DNA of 64,000 nucleotides from Plecoglossus altivelis (GCA_036571765.1 BROE01000028.1:3347889-3411888); one strand, 5' to 3'; positions 12,465 through 27,520 are shown, counted from the stretch's first letter. A program made the numbers and translations. Notes: generated by a model from the sequence alone, not told the origin.

Positions 12465-15023
12465 GAGGTCTAACACACTGTGGTCGACACAGCACAGCAC
12501 ACTGTCACACCCCGTTGCCCCTCCCTACCAGTCTGGGTCACCGGGAGTTTGAGGTGTGGGGGCGGTCCTTCTGTTCCCGCCTGCAGGACAGCAGCACATC
12601 AGACAGCTGGTGGGAGGAGCTAGCTCTGCTCATCACCACACACCAATTCTGATTGGGCCAACACTGGTATGGATGTGGATGGGGGGCTGACTAATGAGAG
12701 ATGGATCGATGGAACCTGTGTTTTTTTTCGGTCTGTCTAGGTGTTTGTACGGGTGTGTACTTTGGGGTGTCTCTCTGCCTGTGTGTGTGTGTGTGTGTGT
12801 GTGGACACGGCGAGCTTACGAAGTAGATGTCTGTGATTGGCACGTCATCCTCGTCGTCGACGGAGGCTTGGCTGGTGCACCCGGAGCCCGACACCTGGCT
12901 CACCCTGTCGGAGTCCAGCCCCACCCTGGGGCTGCCGGGGGTCTCTGCTGTGTCGCCAGCCTCCGCTCCCAGGGGAGGAGAGCCGGATGGCGGGGGAGGA
13001 GAGATGGAGCGTGGGGGAGGAGTGATGGAGCGTGGGGGAGGAGTGATGGAGCGTGGGGGAGGAGTGATGGAGGGAGGTGGAGGAGAGCTGGAGGGTGGGG
13101 GAGAGGAGCTGCGGGCAGCGGGGGGAGAGGAGGTGGGGTCAGGGAGAGAGGAGGAGGTGGGGTCAGGGGGGGGAGCTGCAGAGGTGGTGGGGGGAGGAGA
13201 GGAGGAGGAGGGGGAGGAGGGCGGGGCAGCGGTTTGAGCAGCAGGCTCAGCTACCTCGGGTATGTCACTGAGGAGACAGGAGACAGGAGACAGGAGGAGT
13301 CACAAAGGGCTCGCTCGCGGACACATGACAATGTCAGCACTTCAAAGCTACTGTAATTAAACTGCACAAACAGACAAGCAGCACTGGGACACTAGGATTT
13401 ACCAGCATATGTGTGTGTGTGTGTGTATATGTGTATGTGTATGTATGTGTGTGTGTGTGTATGTGTGAGCATCTGTGTGAAAGAGAGCGAGAGTAAGAAG
13501 TTTGGCAAAAGCACTAAGTAAGATTTACCAGCCTAGACACACACACCAGCATCGCGTGCGTCCGCCCAATGCTTTGTTGCGTACCTACTCATTGACCATT
13601 AAAACAGACTTAAGCTTATCCAGATTGCTTTCGCAGCTTATCCCTCCATCTGCTACTGAAAAGCAATGCTAGCCTGCCAGCGAGGCCTCTCATTGGTTAG
13701 GTGGAAATTAAATAGAGTGTAGCAAACTGGTTGCCATGCAGATGCTCCAACTCTCTCGCAACTTTCTCCCTGATCTTACGTCTTACGCCTCTTCCGTTGG
13801 TCTAGGACCTATCCCTAGTCTACAGGGAAGTACTTGCCCTAACAGGGGGTCTGTCTGCTGGCCACTCAGGATGAGGCTGGTGACAAGACACCACCAGAGT
13901 CCACGCCCCTGCCCCAGAGACCACGCCCATGCCCCAGAGACCACGCCCAAGCCCCAGAGTCCACGCCCCTGCCCCAGAGACCATGCCCCAGAGACCACGC
14001 CCATGCCCCAAAGATCACGCCCATGCCCCAGAGACCACGCCCCTGCCCCAGAGACCACGCCCATGCCCCAGTGACCCACTTGTGTGGGCCAGTCCCCTTG
14101 AGACCCTCTGTGATGCACACACACTTAACCTAATTAAAAAGGTACCCTGGACCTAGTGTGCTCAGAAGCTAACCCCTTGTCACTCTACTAACTGGATGGG
14201 AGCCTTTCTTTTCAGATAGACAGAGAGGAGGTGTGCTAATCCAGCAGGTAGAATAATTTAGCAAGGCTATTTTTAGAGTTCTGAGCTAAAGGAAAACTCA
14301 TACTGATGATTGAAGTTAGATAACTCGTGAGAATCGGGGGCAGATCCCACAAACCTGGAAACCCCGTTACAGATCCTATCTAGAAAAATGATTGTTCCTC
14401 GTTTGTTTCTCATCCTCATGCATGGATCACGTTGGTCTTGGCATGTATGTGTTGCGGAGTCAGGGAGGACTGAGGCTGTGCGGGGCCAGCTGCTACGTGT
14501 TGTCATAGAGACAGTTCTCCTGCATGTACAGTGTGTAGCAGGTGGAGTGTACAGTATGTAGCAGGTGGAGTGTACAGTATGTAGCAGGTGGAGTGTGCAT
14601 GTGAAGCAGGTGCAGTGTGTAGCAACTGCAGTGTGCAGTGTGTATCAGGTGCAGTGTGCAGTGTGTAGCAACTGCAGTGTGCAGTGTGTATCAGGTGGAG
14701 TGTGCAGTGTGTATCAGGTGCAGTGTGCAGTGTGTATCAGGTGCAGTGTGCAGTGTGTATCAGGTGCAGTGTGCAGTGTGTAGCAGGTGCAGTGTGCAGT
14801 GTGTAGCAGGTGGAGTGTGCAGTGTGTAGCAGCTGGAGTGTGCAGTGTGTAGCAGGTGGAGTGTGCAGTGTGTAGCAGGTGCAGTGTGCAGTGTGTAGCA
14901 GGTGGAGTGTGCAGTGTGCAGTACCTGTTCTGTGACGAGGGCAGCGGGACAGTGATGGTGGGCTCACTGTCGTGTCTCTTCACCTCCACCTCCACCGTAA
15001 TGGTCTGCTGCTCCTCCTGCGTC

Positions 15024-15057
<34 letters not shown>

Positions 15058-15484
15058 CAACAACAGGGCTGGTGGAGTCATAAAGCAGTGACGGCCAGAC
15101 AGGCAGACCATTCCCAGCCAAGCCCCGCCCACAACCACTAGGCCTATGACATCACAGTTACTCTGAGGAATGTGGTCTGGTTGACTTCCTGTTGAGCAAA
15201 TATGTGTGCAGCTCGGCCTCTCTTACTCACCTGCCGTCATGGCTAACAGACTGGGTGTGCCTCCTGTGAGAGAGAGATAGATAGAGAGAGAGGAGAGAGA
15301 GGGGGAGAGGGACAGAGAGAATGAGAGAGAGAGAGAGAGGGAGAGAGTGTGAGGAAGAGGAAGAGAGAGGGAGGGAGGGAGAGAGAGAGAGAGGGAGAGA
15401 GTTTAAAGGCATTGCTTTTCCTGTGACTTTACGGCTACCACTGTGGGTCTAAATGCTTCCATTCATCGCTGTGCCAGGTGGAAT

Positions 15485-15541
<57 letters not shown>

Positions 15542-18500
15542 TCAGCTGAGCCGTACCTGTAGCGGGGGTGCTCAGCCGTGTCCGAGGGCGACCGCTCTGG
15601 GATGGAGAGAGAGGTGGTGGAGGAGAGCGTGGTGGCAATGGAGGCGGTGGTGGCTTCCTCAAACGAGGGAGGGGTGCAGGGGAGGTCCTGTCGCCCTGGG
15701 AGACCAACACAGAGGGGGGGGGGGCAGAGGGAAGGTATTACTGTGAGTCGATGAAGGTGAGCTTAGCGTGTGTTTTTTCGGAGTCTGTACACCGTGTGCT
15801 TGTATTATGTGGGTGTACGAGGGTATGTACAGTGTGTCTGTGTGTGTGTCAATGTGTGTGCGTGTGTCATTTGTGTGTCAGTGTGCGTCAGTATGTGTGT
15901 GTCATTTGTGTGTCAGTGTGTGTGCGTGTGTGTGCGTGTGTGTGTGTAGGGCCCACCTTCATCCTCCAGCGTGGGGAAGCTCCGAGCTCCTCTCAGGTCA
16001 TAGATGTTCTCGTCTCTCTCGGAGGCTAGCTGGCTAGCAGACCAGGCCGCGCCCGGACCGCAGTACTTGGGCACCGCCAGCGCCACGCGCCCCTTCTTAG
16101 ACGGAGACGACTTCAGCGCTGAGATCACACACAAACACACATTTAATAACAAAACGGAAAATCCGTAGGCTAATTCTAGCATGAAGCATGTAGTGTTACT
16201 ATACATAAATATCCTATGAACACACTACTGTATGCCACACATATCAACACGCATGCATAAGCTCTGTCACTGTCAGGCCAGCTACGAGGCCGGGTTCTGA
16301 TGATGTCACATCCTGTACACTTACAGGAGCTCTTCTTGAAAACGGTGCTGTTCATGAACTTGAAGAACCTGTCGGCGTAGAAGCCCGGCCGATGGACAGA
16401 GACCGTGTCCTAGGAGAGGAGGGGAGGAAGGGAGAGGAGGGGAGAGAGAGGAGGGGAGGGAGAGGAGGGGAGGGAGAGGAAGGGAGAGAGAAGAGGGAAG
16501 AGAGAGGAGGAGAGAGAGAAGAGGGGACAGAGGAGGAGAGGAGGGGAGAGAGAGGAGGGAAGAGAGGAGGAGAGTGATAAGAGGCGAGAGAGAGGAAAGG
16601 AGAGAGAGAGAGAAGAGGGAAGAGAGAGGAGGAGAGAGAGGAAGGGAGAGAGAGAGAAGAGAGAGGAGGAGAGAGAGAAGAGGGGTGAGAGTTAAGAACC
16701 CACTCTGGAAGTGAAGAAAAGTGCACAAAATATTGCAGCATATTTTCGCAACGTCTCCATGTCTATAAATCTGGTGTCTACAGACAGAACTCTTCAGGAT
16801 CCAGTTTGTGTTCCCAGCTCAAGACAGGCCTCATTCATACAGTCCCGTTAGCATAGCCTACTTTAGAAAACCTCTGTCAACAGAGACAAACACAATGTTG
16901 ACCAGGATTAACCAGGTCAGACACACACATTATGCATGCATCCCTGGGCTAAGATCACAGGTGTGAACTGACAGGTGACACTAGGTGTTGGGTTGAGACA
17001 GATAGACTGAAGGGTGGTGGGGTGAGGCACAGCGAGGAGAGAGAGAGAGAGAGGGAGGGAGAGAGAGAGGAGAAAGAGGGAGAAAGAGAGAGAGAGAGAG
17101 AGAGGAGAAAGAGAGGGAGGAAGGGAGAGAGAGGAGAAAGGGAGAGAGAGAGGAGAAAGAGGGAGAGAGAGAGAGAGGGAGAGAGAGAGAGGAGAAAGAG
17201 GGAGAGAGAGAGAGAGAGAGAGTGAGAAAGAAGGAAAGGGGGAGAGAGAAGGAGAGAGAGAGAAAGAAAAAGAGAAAGATAAAAGAGAGCGAGAAGGCTG
17301 GTCTGTACACAGACTCCTGTGATGCTCAAGTCACATCACATGACATCATCAAAGGGCTGCGCATACAGCGTGTGGCGTCACGTCACTCAGCCTCCCCGCT
17401 GACACGTCGGAGGGGGCGAGGGTGCGAACAGGCTCGCAAGGCCATGTGAGCGCACGGCGGCGTGCAGAGACGAGTCATGGAGGAGGCGGAGGAGAGACGT
17501 GAGGCTGAGCGCTAGATCTATATTAGGAACAGCCTGACGTAGACGTATAGCATGTAGGCTGGAGGGAGGGAGTCCAATCAGGGGCCATGTCAGCGGTGAA
17601 GAAATGCTTTCACTGGGTCTCCGAGTACATATGTACTAGACACAGGCTGTGGAGAGACTGAGTGAGTCAGCCACACGCGCACATGCACGTGCACATGCAC
17701 GCACACACACACACACACACAGAGAGCCAGGTTGTCTCTAAGGCTCCATAAATAAATGCATTTGATTGGGGGGAAATGGCAGTGGCAGATTCTAATGCCA
17801 GTCAGACAGACAGATAGACACACAGGCAGACAGACAGACACACACAGACAGACAGACAGATGGACAGACAGACAGACACACACACACACAGAGACAGACA
17901 GACAGACACACACACAGAGACAGACAGACAGACAGACAGACTCACCCCGTCGTGAACCAAAGCTTTCCAGGTGTGCTCCAGTTTCTTTATAAGGCTGTGG
18001 GCCAAAAATACAAACAAGAGGGAAAAATCTCCAATCAAAACGTTGGAGACAAACAAAAATACCCCCCCGCTCCCCCCCCCACCCTCCTCTCTCCCCCCCT
18101 CCTCTCCCCCCCTCCCTCCCTGCCCGCAGGCAGAGTGAGATGTCCAGGACTGTACACTGAGTCTACTGTCTGGCTCCGTTTAGCTGACTCTCGCTTCACC
18201 AAACATCGACTAAACTTATCAAACTAAACAGCAGCTAAACAAACACAAACATACTGCCCACGGCAACAAACACACTTTCCTGGAGTGTGTGTTTAGCCAG
18301 ATATAAGTTCCAACCCCGAGAGAGAGAGGTCAGTCAGTCCAGCATTCGCGTGTTTGTAATGTAGACCAGGGGTGTCAAACCCTGGCCCTCGAGGGCCACT
18401 GTCCTGAAGGTTTTCCATGTTTCCCTTCTCCAGATTCTAATGAAGGGTCGTTATCAGGCTTCCCCAGAGCTTGATAACAACCAATCATTAGAATCAGGTT

Positions 18501-19113
18501 TGCTGGAGCAGAGAAACATGGAAAGCCTTCAGGACAGCGGCCCTCGAGGACCAGGGTTTGACACCCCTGATGTAGACGATCTAGATTGATTACCGATATG
18601 ACTGCAGGATGTCGATCAGACCGATGTACAGGAGCAGCCGCTCGCCTTTCCCATTGACTGCTGGGATACCTCCCATCCTGTAGCAGACACACACACACAC
18701 ACACACGATACATGTAGGTGTAAAGTACACAGGTTTCTAATGCTAGGGTTTCATCTGAACATCTATGGCATACATTCTGTTACCTATGGAGGAGAAGTAT
18801 GAAATATGACAATCCTGTCCGATTACACAAACACACACACACACACACACACACAGACACACAGTCACACCCACACACACACACCCACACCAGCGGTGGA
18901 CTCACGTGTCGTCAGTGTCGATGGACTCTCCGCAGGCAGCTCCTCCCTGGATGGACTCCATGGCAGTGGAGTAGAGAGCCTTCTGGGCCATAGGCCTCTT
19001 CTCATCACTGCTGCCCTGGGAACCTTCCAACTGTTGCTCCCTCTCTGCCTGGTCCAGGTTGTGAACCCCCAGGAGCAGGCTGTAGTCCATGATCTTGAAG
19101 CTCTCCAGCACCT

Positions 19114-19156
<43 letters not shown>

Positions 19157-22103
19157 CAGACACACACACACAGGCAGACACACAGTCAGTCGCATGGGAC
19201 GAAACACTGACTTTAGAGCCTCTTTCATTTCTGGACGTATAATATCTAAATCTCCATCCACCTTCAGGATGTCAGCGTCCCCTGGATTCCATCCCTCCTC
19301 TCCCCCTCCTCTCCCCCTTCTCCCCCCTGTCCTCACCAGACAGTCTCTCTGCAGGGTCTTGACCAAGGCGCTGTGGGTGTCCTGGTCCAGGAGCAGTCCA
19401 TCAGGCATGTCCTGCATGAAGTCCAGGTCCTTGAAGGTGGGCCGGGCCTTCTCGCGCTCCTTCTTGGAGGCGCGGCGCTTGTAGGTGGAGCCTTTCAGGT
19501 CGTACTTGAGGTGCATGCAGACCACCCTGGGCAGGACGTTGTTCATCACCACCATCCGGATGTTCTTCCCTCCCGACTGGACGCAGTACAGGCCGAAGAA
19601 CTTGGGCAGCAGGGTGCGAGGGTTCTGGTTCAAGTTCTGGAGGGGAGAGGGGGGGGAGAGAGAGGGGGAGGCAGGGAGTGAGAGGGGGAGAGTGGGAGTG
19701 AGGGAGAGGGGCAGAGAGGGGGGAGTAGAGAAAGGGGGAGGCAAGGAGTGAGAGAGAGAGATTAGAAAGGGTGGCAGGGGAAAAGATATCTACTCTCAAA
19801 TTGTCCTGAAGTCTAATTGAATCTAGCAAAATAAGCTGCTTATCAACAATCTGTTCTCTCTTAAATATTGAAGCAGTCCACACAAGCACAGCAGTTAAAA
19901 CAACACACACACACACAGTCGCCAACATTGGCTGTGGCTACCTGAAACCCATTGGAGTAATGAGAGAGGACCAAGCTACTGATCCAATCAGAAACAGCCA
20001 GGCAGCTTTCAGAGCCAATTACAGAGATGGGAGATGTCAGAGCCACGGGGCCTTGGGCCCAAGGCCCAGACTGATGACCTTCAGAGGACAGAGTGGGGGT
20101 GGAGAGAGAGGGGTGGGGAGAGAGGGGTGGGGAGAGAGGGGTAGAGAGAGAGGGGTGGAGAGAGAGCGGTAGAGAGAGAGGGGTGGAGAGAGAGGGGAGG
20201 GGAGAGAGGGGAGGGGAGAGGAGAGAGGTGGAAGTAGAGAGGAGATGGATGGAGAGAGACTGTTCCCCCCCACAGCTCCCAGTCACACATGACCCCAGTC
20301 CAGAGAGACAGCAGAAACACATCAACAGAGAGAGAGAGGGAGGGAGATAGGGGTGAGAGGAGAGAGAGAGAAGGGGGGGAGAGAGAGAGAGGGAAGGGAG
20401 AGGGGAGGGAGAGAGAGGGAGAGAGAGAGAGAGAGAGAGAGGGGGAGAGAGAGAGAGGGGAAGAGAGAGAGAGAGGGAGGGGGAGAGAGGCAGGGAGGAG
20501 GAAGTGAGAGAAATACGACAGTGGGAGAACAGGGTACAATAAAAGCAGTGGGTAGAGAGCGTGACCGAGGACGGAGTGAGCGATGGAAAACCGAAGGAGA
20601 AGAGAGGGAACGTGTGGACGGAGGTATGGAAAAGTGTGAAAAGGGCAGGCTGTGGAAACTACAGCCAGAGGTGACAGGAGAGTGTTACGTCACTGTGTTA
20701 CATCTGCAGGTCCGCTGACTTTCTGCCTGCCTCCGTGTCAAATCCAACAGTTTCCGTGTCAAACCTGCCATTGCATCTTCCTGCCTTGAGCTGATATCCA
20801 TGTTTGTTTGCGTGCCTGTCTGTGCTGTGTGCCTGCTGTAGCCCCAGGACACTCAGACGGCCGCCGTGAGCCTGAATGCTCCCAGCTTCATTAGCCAGCA
20901 CAGACGCAGCCATTCGTGTCAGGAAACTGACACGCCGTGGAGCCGGAATGGAGGAAAGGTTAGAGTGAACGTGTGACACTTCCTGCTCCTGCTCTTCATG
21001 CTGCGGGGCTTTTCCTCTGGGTACAGGAGGTAAACGCATTCCTGCTGGGTGTTGTAGCTCTACAACCTGCGAGACCAATCTAGTACGGCAGGTTAGGACA
21101 GCCTGTCCTAGTCTAGAACAACAGGCTAAGACAGCCTAGTACAGCAGGTTAGGACAGCCTGTCCTAGTCTAGAACAACAGGTTAGGGCCAACCTAGTACA
21201 GCAGGTTAGGACAGCCTGTCCTAACCTAGAACAACAGGCTAAGACAGCCTAGTACGGCAGGTTAGGACAGCCTGTCCTAGTCTAGAACAACAGGCTAAGA
21301 CAGCCTAGTACAGCAGGTTAGGACAGCCTGTCCTAGTCTAGAACAACAGGCTAAGACAGCCTAGTGCACCAGGTTAGGACAGCCTGTCCTAGTCTAGAAC
21401 AACAGGCGAGACAAACCTTGTACGGCAGGTTAGGACAGCCTGTCCTAGTCTAGAACAACAGGCTAGGGCCAACCTAGTACGGCAGGTTAGGACAGCCTGT
21501 CCTAGTCTAGAACAACAGGCTAGGGCCAACCTAGTACGGCAGGTTAGGACAGCCTGTCCTAGTCTAGAACAACAGGCTTAGACAGCCTAGATAGAAGTGT
21601 GAATAAATGAAGCGTTCCTCAGGAGGCGTGTCTGACTGACAGAAGCTCACCATGTAGTATCCAGGCAACAGCTTCTGAAGAAACTCCGCCTCCTTGTGCA
21701 TGACGGTCTTGATGATGAACTCATCGTCCTTCGTCAAGTAGAATACCGAGCCGCTAGCCCCGGGATTGGACAGCTCGATCAGGGCCTCATTACATAGGGA
21801 ATACTAGAACAAAACAAAACACACACACACGCTTATACACGCAGGTTATTTGTTTTCCGAGCGGTATGCCTGTTTACAAATAGAATAACCACTAATCCCT
21901 CAACCTTACTGGCTGTTCCCTGAGGTCTGCTATCTGGTCTCTCTCTCCCTCCCCCCTCTCTCTCCACCCTCCTCTCCCTCTCTCTCCCCTCCCTCCCCCT
22001 CTCCATCACCACTCTAGAGAAGTGTGGAAAAGATGAATTATGAACATGGAGGCCGGGTTGGGCCGGGCCAGAATAGAAACAACAGCCTGTTGACACACAC
22101 ACA

Positions 22104-22135
<32 letters not shown>

Positions 22136-22594
22136 CACACACACACAGCAGGCGATAGCTTGATGCATCACCCTATCACACAGTATGGGGAGTGGAGGGG
22201 TAGGAGGATAGGGAGGAGAGGAACAGGGAGGGCGAGAGGGAGGAGGGGAGGGGAGAGAGATACAGGGAGGAGGGGATGGGAGGAAGAAACAGGGAGGAGG
22301 AGAGGGAGGAGGGGAGGGAGGAACAGGGAGGAGGAGAGGGAGGAGAGAGAGATAAAGGGAGGAGGAAATAATAGAAGTAAAGTGAGGGCCAGAGAAAGGG
22401 AGGGAGTGAGAGAGGGGAAGAAAGATATACATAGAAATAAAGTGGAAACTCAAACAAATGGAGAGAACTATTACTCTCAGGAGCCCTATGATGAATCACT
22501 GAGGCAGGATCACTCCTCATACACTCAGGGCAAGCTCTACACACACACAACCAGCGCAAGCTACACACACACACAAATATCCAGCGCAACCTAT

Positions 22595-22628
<34 letters not shown>

Positions 22629-23369
22629 CCGGCGCAAGCTACACACACACACACACACACATCCAGCGCAACCTATCCACACACACACACACACAAACAC
22701 ACAACCAGCGCAAGCTAGACACACACACATCCAGCGCAACCTATCCACACACACACACACACACAACCAGCGCAAGCTACAGACACACACTTAGGGCAAG
22801 ATACACACACACACTTAGGGCAAGATACACACACACACATTTAGAGCAAGCCAGACACACACACACACACACAAATCACAAGCTACACACACCCCCAGGG
22901 TAAGCTACACATACAGGACAAGCCACACAAACACTATAGCCTGTAACATGTACAGACACACAGACATTACACACACCTTGTACACACCAGAGCTTAACAT
23001 AAGGCCTGTAATATGCATCAGTCGACTGCTTCAGGGGTTGCTATGGCAGCTAATCTGAGGTCGAGCTCATCACTCCTATCTGCTGGTTGGGTCTGGATCC
23101 ACACACTGTCTGGCCTTGAAATCCAAACAGGGGGGCCAGGTCAAGCTAGGAGAGCAGAGCGGAACTCTACTAGTCTGGCCTGATGACCTACAGAGACTTC
23201 AGTAGCTCTTTCAGACCAGACCAATCAATCAAGGATTGGTAGCTCAATTCTATTGGTTTGTATCCCAGCTAATGGACATCATGAATCGGTAATGAGATGT
23301 CTGCTTGTATGTGGTTATTCTGGGTTGTGGATAAATCTGGCTAAGGGACAGAATCATCTGGAGGGAAAA

Positions 23370-23417
<48 letters not shown>

Positions 23418-23422
23418 ACACA

Positions 23423-23469
<47 letters not shown>

Positions 23470-26400
23470 CCATGTACAGACAGGATGTGACAGAGGCCAG
23501 GCAAGGGTATAGCACTGTGTACATCACACACACGTGTTATCCCAGAGTCAGTCATGCATGCTCACACACACAGTGACAGCATTATTATGTCACTGGGGAA
23601 CAAACGAAATAAAAACAAAAAACAAAATGTTTTTCTACACGTGAACAGCAGTCTGAGAGTGTGAGTGTGTTTGTGTGTGTCACAGAGGAGCGATGAGTCA
23701 TGTAGTCTACTCCCAATGCTGGCAGGCTGATAGGGTGTGACAGGTTCCCTCTAAACATTCCCCCCTCCCCTTCCCATCCCTCCTCCCTCTAATCCTAACC
23801 AGGCCTCACAATTAACTTTTCTCAAAAGGTTTGAAAAAGGTTTTGAAAAGTAGCAACTGATTTGAAAAAAAGTTTCCACCAAAAGTTCTCTCTCTCTCTT
23901 TCTCTCTCTCTCTCCCCCTCCCCCTCTCCCTCTCAGGGTTGCAGAGTATACACAGGTCACATGACAGGAAGGTAGATATGAAGCTCCTCCTCTTACAAGG
24001 TAGTCGTCTGGTCTGATCCCAAACAGCTCTCTGAAGTAGCGGAAGGCGACGGGGGCGTACGTTTTGAAACGGAAGTCAGGGAAGTGGTGTGCTGGAGTCA
24101 GGTTGCTGCCTTCACTGTGGGACACACACACACACACACACGCAAGCACACACAAACACACACACACACACATGCAAGCACACACACACACGCAAGCACA
24201 CACAAACACACACACACACACGCAAGCACACACAAACACACACATACATACACACACACACACGCAGGCACACACACACACACACACGCACGCAAGCACA
24301 CACAAACACACACATACATACATACACACACACACACGCACGCACGCACGCACACACACACGCATGCATGCAAGCACACACACACACACACACGAACACA
24401 TATATGCACAGACACACACGCACGCACACACACACACGTATGCAAGCGCACACACGCACACACACACGGACAAAGGTCAACGCTGTTAAAGCCACATAAT
24501 GCAGTTTAAATCATAAAAACATTGGTGTGTAGTGACATCAAAGGTATGTAGTGACGTCACAGGTGTGTAGTGACGTAATAAATAAATCTGTAGTGACGTC
24601 ATAAATATGTATTGACGTCACAGGTGTGTAGTGACGTCAAAGGGATGTTGTGACATCACAGGTGCATTGTGACGTCACGTGTGTAGTGACTGACATCCTG
24701 TGTGCAGCAATGTCACAAGTGTATAGTGACGTCATAAGTGTGGTGACGTCACGTGTGTAGCGAAATCACAGGCGTGTAGCGACATCACAGGTGCGTCGTG
24801 ACGTCACACCTGGGGAAGAAGATGCTCTCCACCACGTAGAAGTCCTGCATGAGCACGTCCCTCTCAGGCTTGGAGCTCAGGTTCCCCACCGTGTAGCCAA
24901 TGCCCAGCTGGATGGCTCCTTTCAGGGCAGAGGAGGTGGTCTGGAGGGGGGTGGGGGTGGTGGGGAGGGATGGGTGAGAGTTAAGATGTGCCGTTTGACT
25001 CACACAAACAAACCTAATCATCAGTAGCCCAGAAGCCCCACGCGCTCCTGCCAGGCCTGGTGGGTGTGGAGAAGCCGAGCCCCAGGCAGGGCTGAGGGAG
25101 GCTGGGAGGAGGCTGCCCCACCTTCTTGTAGGTGGTCTCCCCCGACGCGTCCACCCCTCTGTGGCCGATCTTCTTCCCCTGGCCGGGTAGCCCGGAGGAT
25201 GAGGGCATCTGCAGGACGGAGGGAGGCAGGGAGGGACAGAGGGAGGGAGGGACAGAGGGAGGGAGGGACAGAGGGAGGGAGGGACGGACAGAGGGAGGGA
25301 GGGACAGAGGGAGGGACAGAGGGAGGGAGGGACAGAGGAAGGAAAAGGAGAGAGTGGAACAAGAGAAAGGGAGGTTGAATAAACCTAGTCAGCAGCTGAT
25401 AGCCAGCTGTAGTGAGGGCTTAGCTGACACTGTCTGTTTGTTTGTTTGTTTGTTGTTAGCCGGCTGTGTAAAACAAGTTCAAAGGCAAGCGCTCGTTTCA
25501 TGCCTCCTGCTTTGATGGTGCCTCTCGTTCCCTGTCAGATACGAGCTCATCCAACAGGTGCTGCTTTACGCCGCTGGAAACATTAACAAGCGTGGTTTGA
25601 GGTGGGAGGGAAAAGGATGGGAGGTTTACTTACCTCTGTGATGAAGGCCTTTCTAGCAGCAGCATCTGGAAAACAGAGAGGGAGAGAGAGGGGGGAGAGA
25701 GAGAGGGAGGGAGAGGGGGAGAGAGAGGGGNNNNNNNNNNNNNNNNNNNNNNNNNNNNNNNNNNNNNNNNNNNNNNNNNNNNNNNNNNNNNNNNNNNNNN
25801 NNNNNNNNNNNNNNNNNNNNNNNNNNNNNNNNNNNNNNNNNNNNNNNNNNNNNNNNNNNNNNNNNNNNNNNNNNNNNNNNNNNNNNNNNNNNNNNNNNNN
25901 NNNNNNNNNNNNNNNNNNNNNNNNNNNNNNNNNNNNNNNNNNNNNNNNNNNNNNNNNNNNNNNNNNNNNNNNNNNNNNNNNNNNNNNNNNNNNNNNNNNN
26001 NNNNNNNNNNNNNNNNNNNNNNNNNNNNNNNNNNNNNNNNNNNNNNNNNNNNNNNNNNNNNNNNNNNNNNNNNNNNNNNNNNNNNNNNNNNNNNNNNNNN
26101 NNNNNNNNNNNNNNNNNNNNNNNNNNNNNNNNNNNNNNNNNNNNNNNNNNNNNNNNNNNNNNNNNNNNNNNNNNNNNNNNNNNNNNNNNNNNNNNNNNNN
26201 NNNNNNNNNNNNNNNNGAGGGAGAGGGGGGAGAGAGAGAGAGGGAGACAGAGAGAGGGGGGGGGGAGAGAAAGCGAGAGTGTGAAAGAGAGCGAGAGAGA
26301 GACAGAGAGAGGGGGGGAGGGAGAGGGGGAGAGAGAGAGGGGGAGGGAGACAGAGAGAGAGAGAGAAGGGGGGAGAGAAAGAGAGAGAAAGCGAGAGAGT

Positions 26401-27488
26401 GTGAAAGAGAGCGAGAGACAGAGAGGGGGGGGGAGGGAGAAAACGAGAGAGTGTGAAAGAGAGCGAGAGAGACAGAGAGAGAAAGGAAGTCAGTCTTGTG
26501 AGTTCCGGAACATTCTTTCCCTAGCAGCCTAGCAGAATCCCAGCAGCAGCCCTACAGAACAGCACATCAGCGTTACCCAACAGCAGGACCAGAGGGGTTC
26601 ATGGCAGCTTGGACAACAGAATCAGCACTCTGGGCGACTCTCATCTCCCTCCCTCCCTCCCTCCATCTGGCTCTGGCCTTCCTTCCACCAAGCACAGCAA
26701 CACCTCAACCCGGTCATGTGTTCACGCCGCGGCCCCCCACGTACACAAGGGTGGGACGGACAGCCATGTTACGACGCACAGCATCATCCTCCTCGCCATC
26801 TCATCACCGGGTCATGTGACCCCCCCACTCCACCCCCTCCAGTCTAGTGAGCAGACGCTCTCAGCGCAGGCAGCAATCAGCCAGGTCCTCATTCAGCCCT
26901 GCTGGGTTCAGCGCTGCCTGAAATAGAACCATAATGGTGGCCACTTACTCCACTTGGTGTGGTGATGAGGAGGGGGAGGAGGGGGAGGGGCGTGAGAGCG
27001 TAACAGAGCCCAGAGATTGCGGCATGTGGGGAGAGAACAAGATGGAAAGAGAACAAGGGGGAGAGAACAAGAGAAAGATGGAAAGAGAGAATGAGAGCGA
27101 GAAAGATATGGAGAGACAGAATGAAGGAAAGAGACTGCGAGATGCGGAGAGAAAGAGAGACATAGACAGCAAGGTGTGGAGAGAGAGAGAGAGACAGAGA
27201 CAGACAGAGAGAGATTGAGAGAGCCAGAGAGAGAGACACACAGAGAGAGAGCCAGAGAGAGAGAGACAGAGAGAGAGAGAGACAGAGAGAGAGAGACAGA
27301 GAGCCAGAGAGAGAGAGAGAGAGAGACAGAGAGAGAGCCAGAGAGAGAGACAGAGAGAGAGAGACAGAGAGACAGAGACAGAGAGACAGTGAGAGAGAGA
27401 GAGAGAGACAGAGAGAGAGCCAGAGAGAGAGACAGAGAGAGAGAGACAGAGAGACACAGAGAGAGAGAGACAGAGAGACACAGAGAGA

Positions 27489-27520
<32 letters not shown>

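Noticed and set aside
24064..24509. Several His/Thr-rich frames of about 140 codons
   Set aside because: Translations of a (CA)n array; all three frames look alike.
25602..26456. 284-codon plus-strand frame over the first gap
   Set aside because: It is mostly Ns, with GA microsatellite (Arg/Glu repeat) on both sides.
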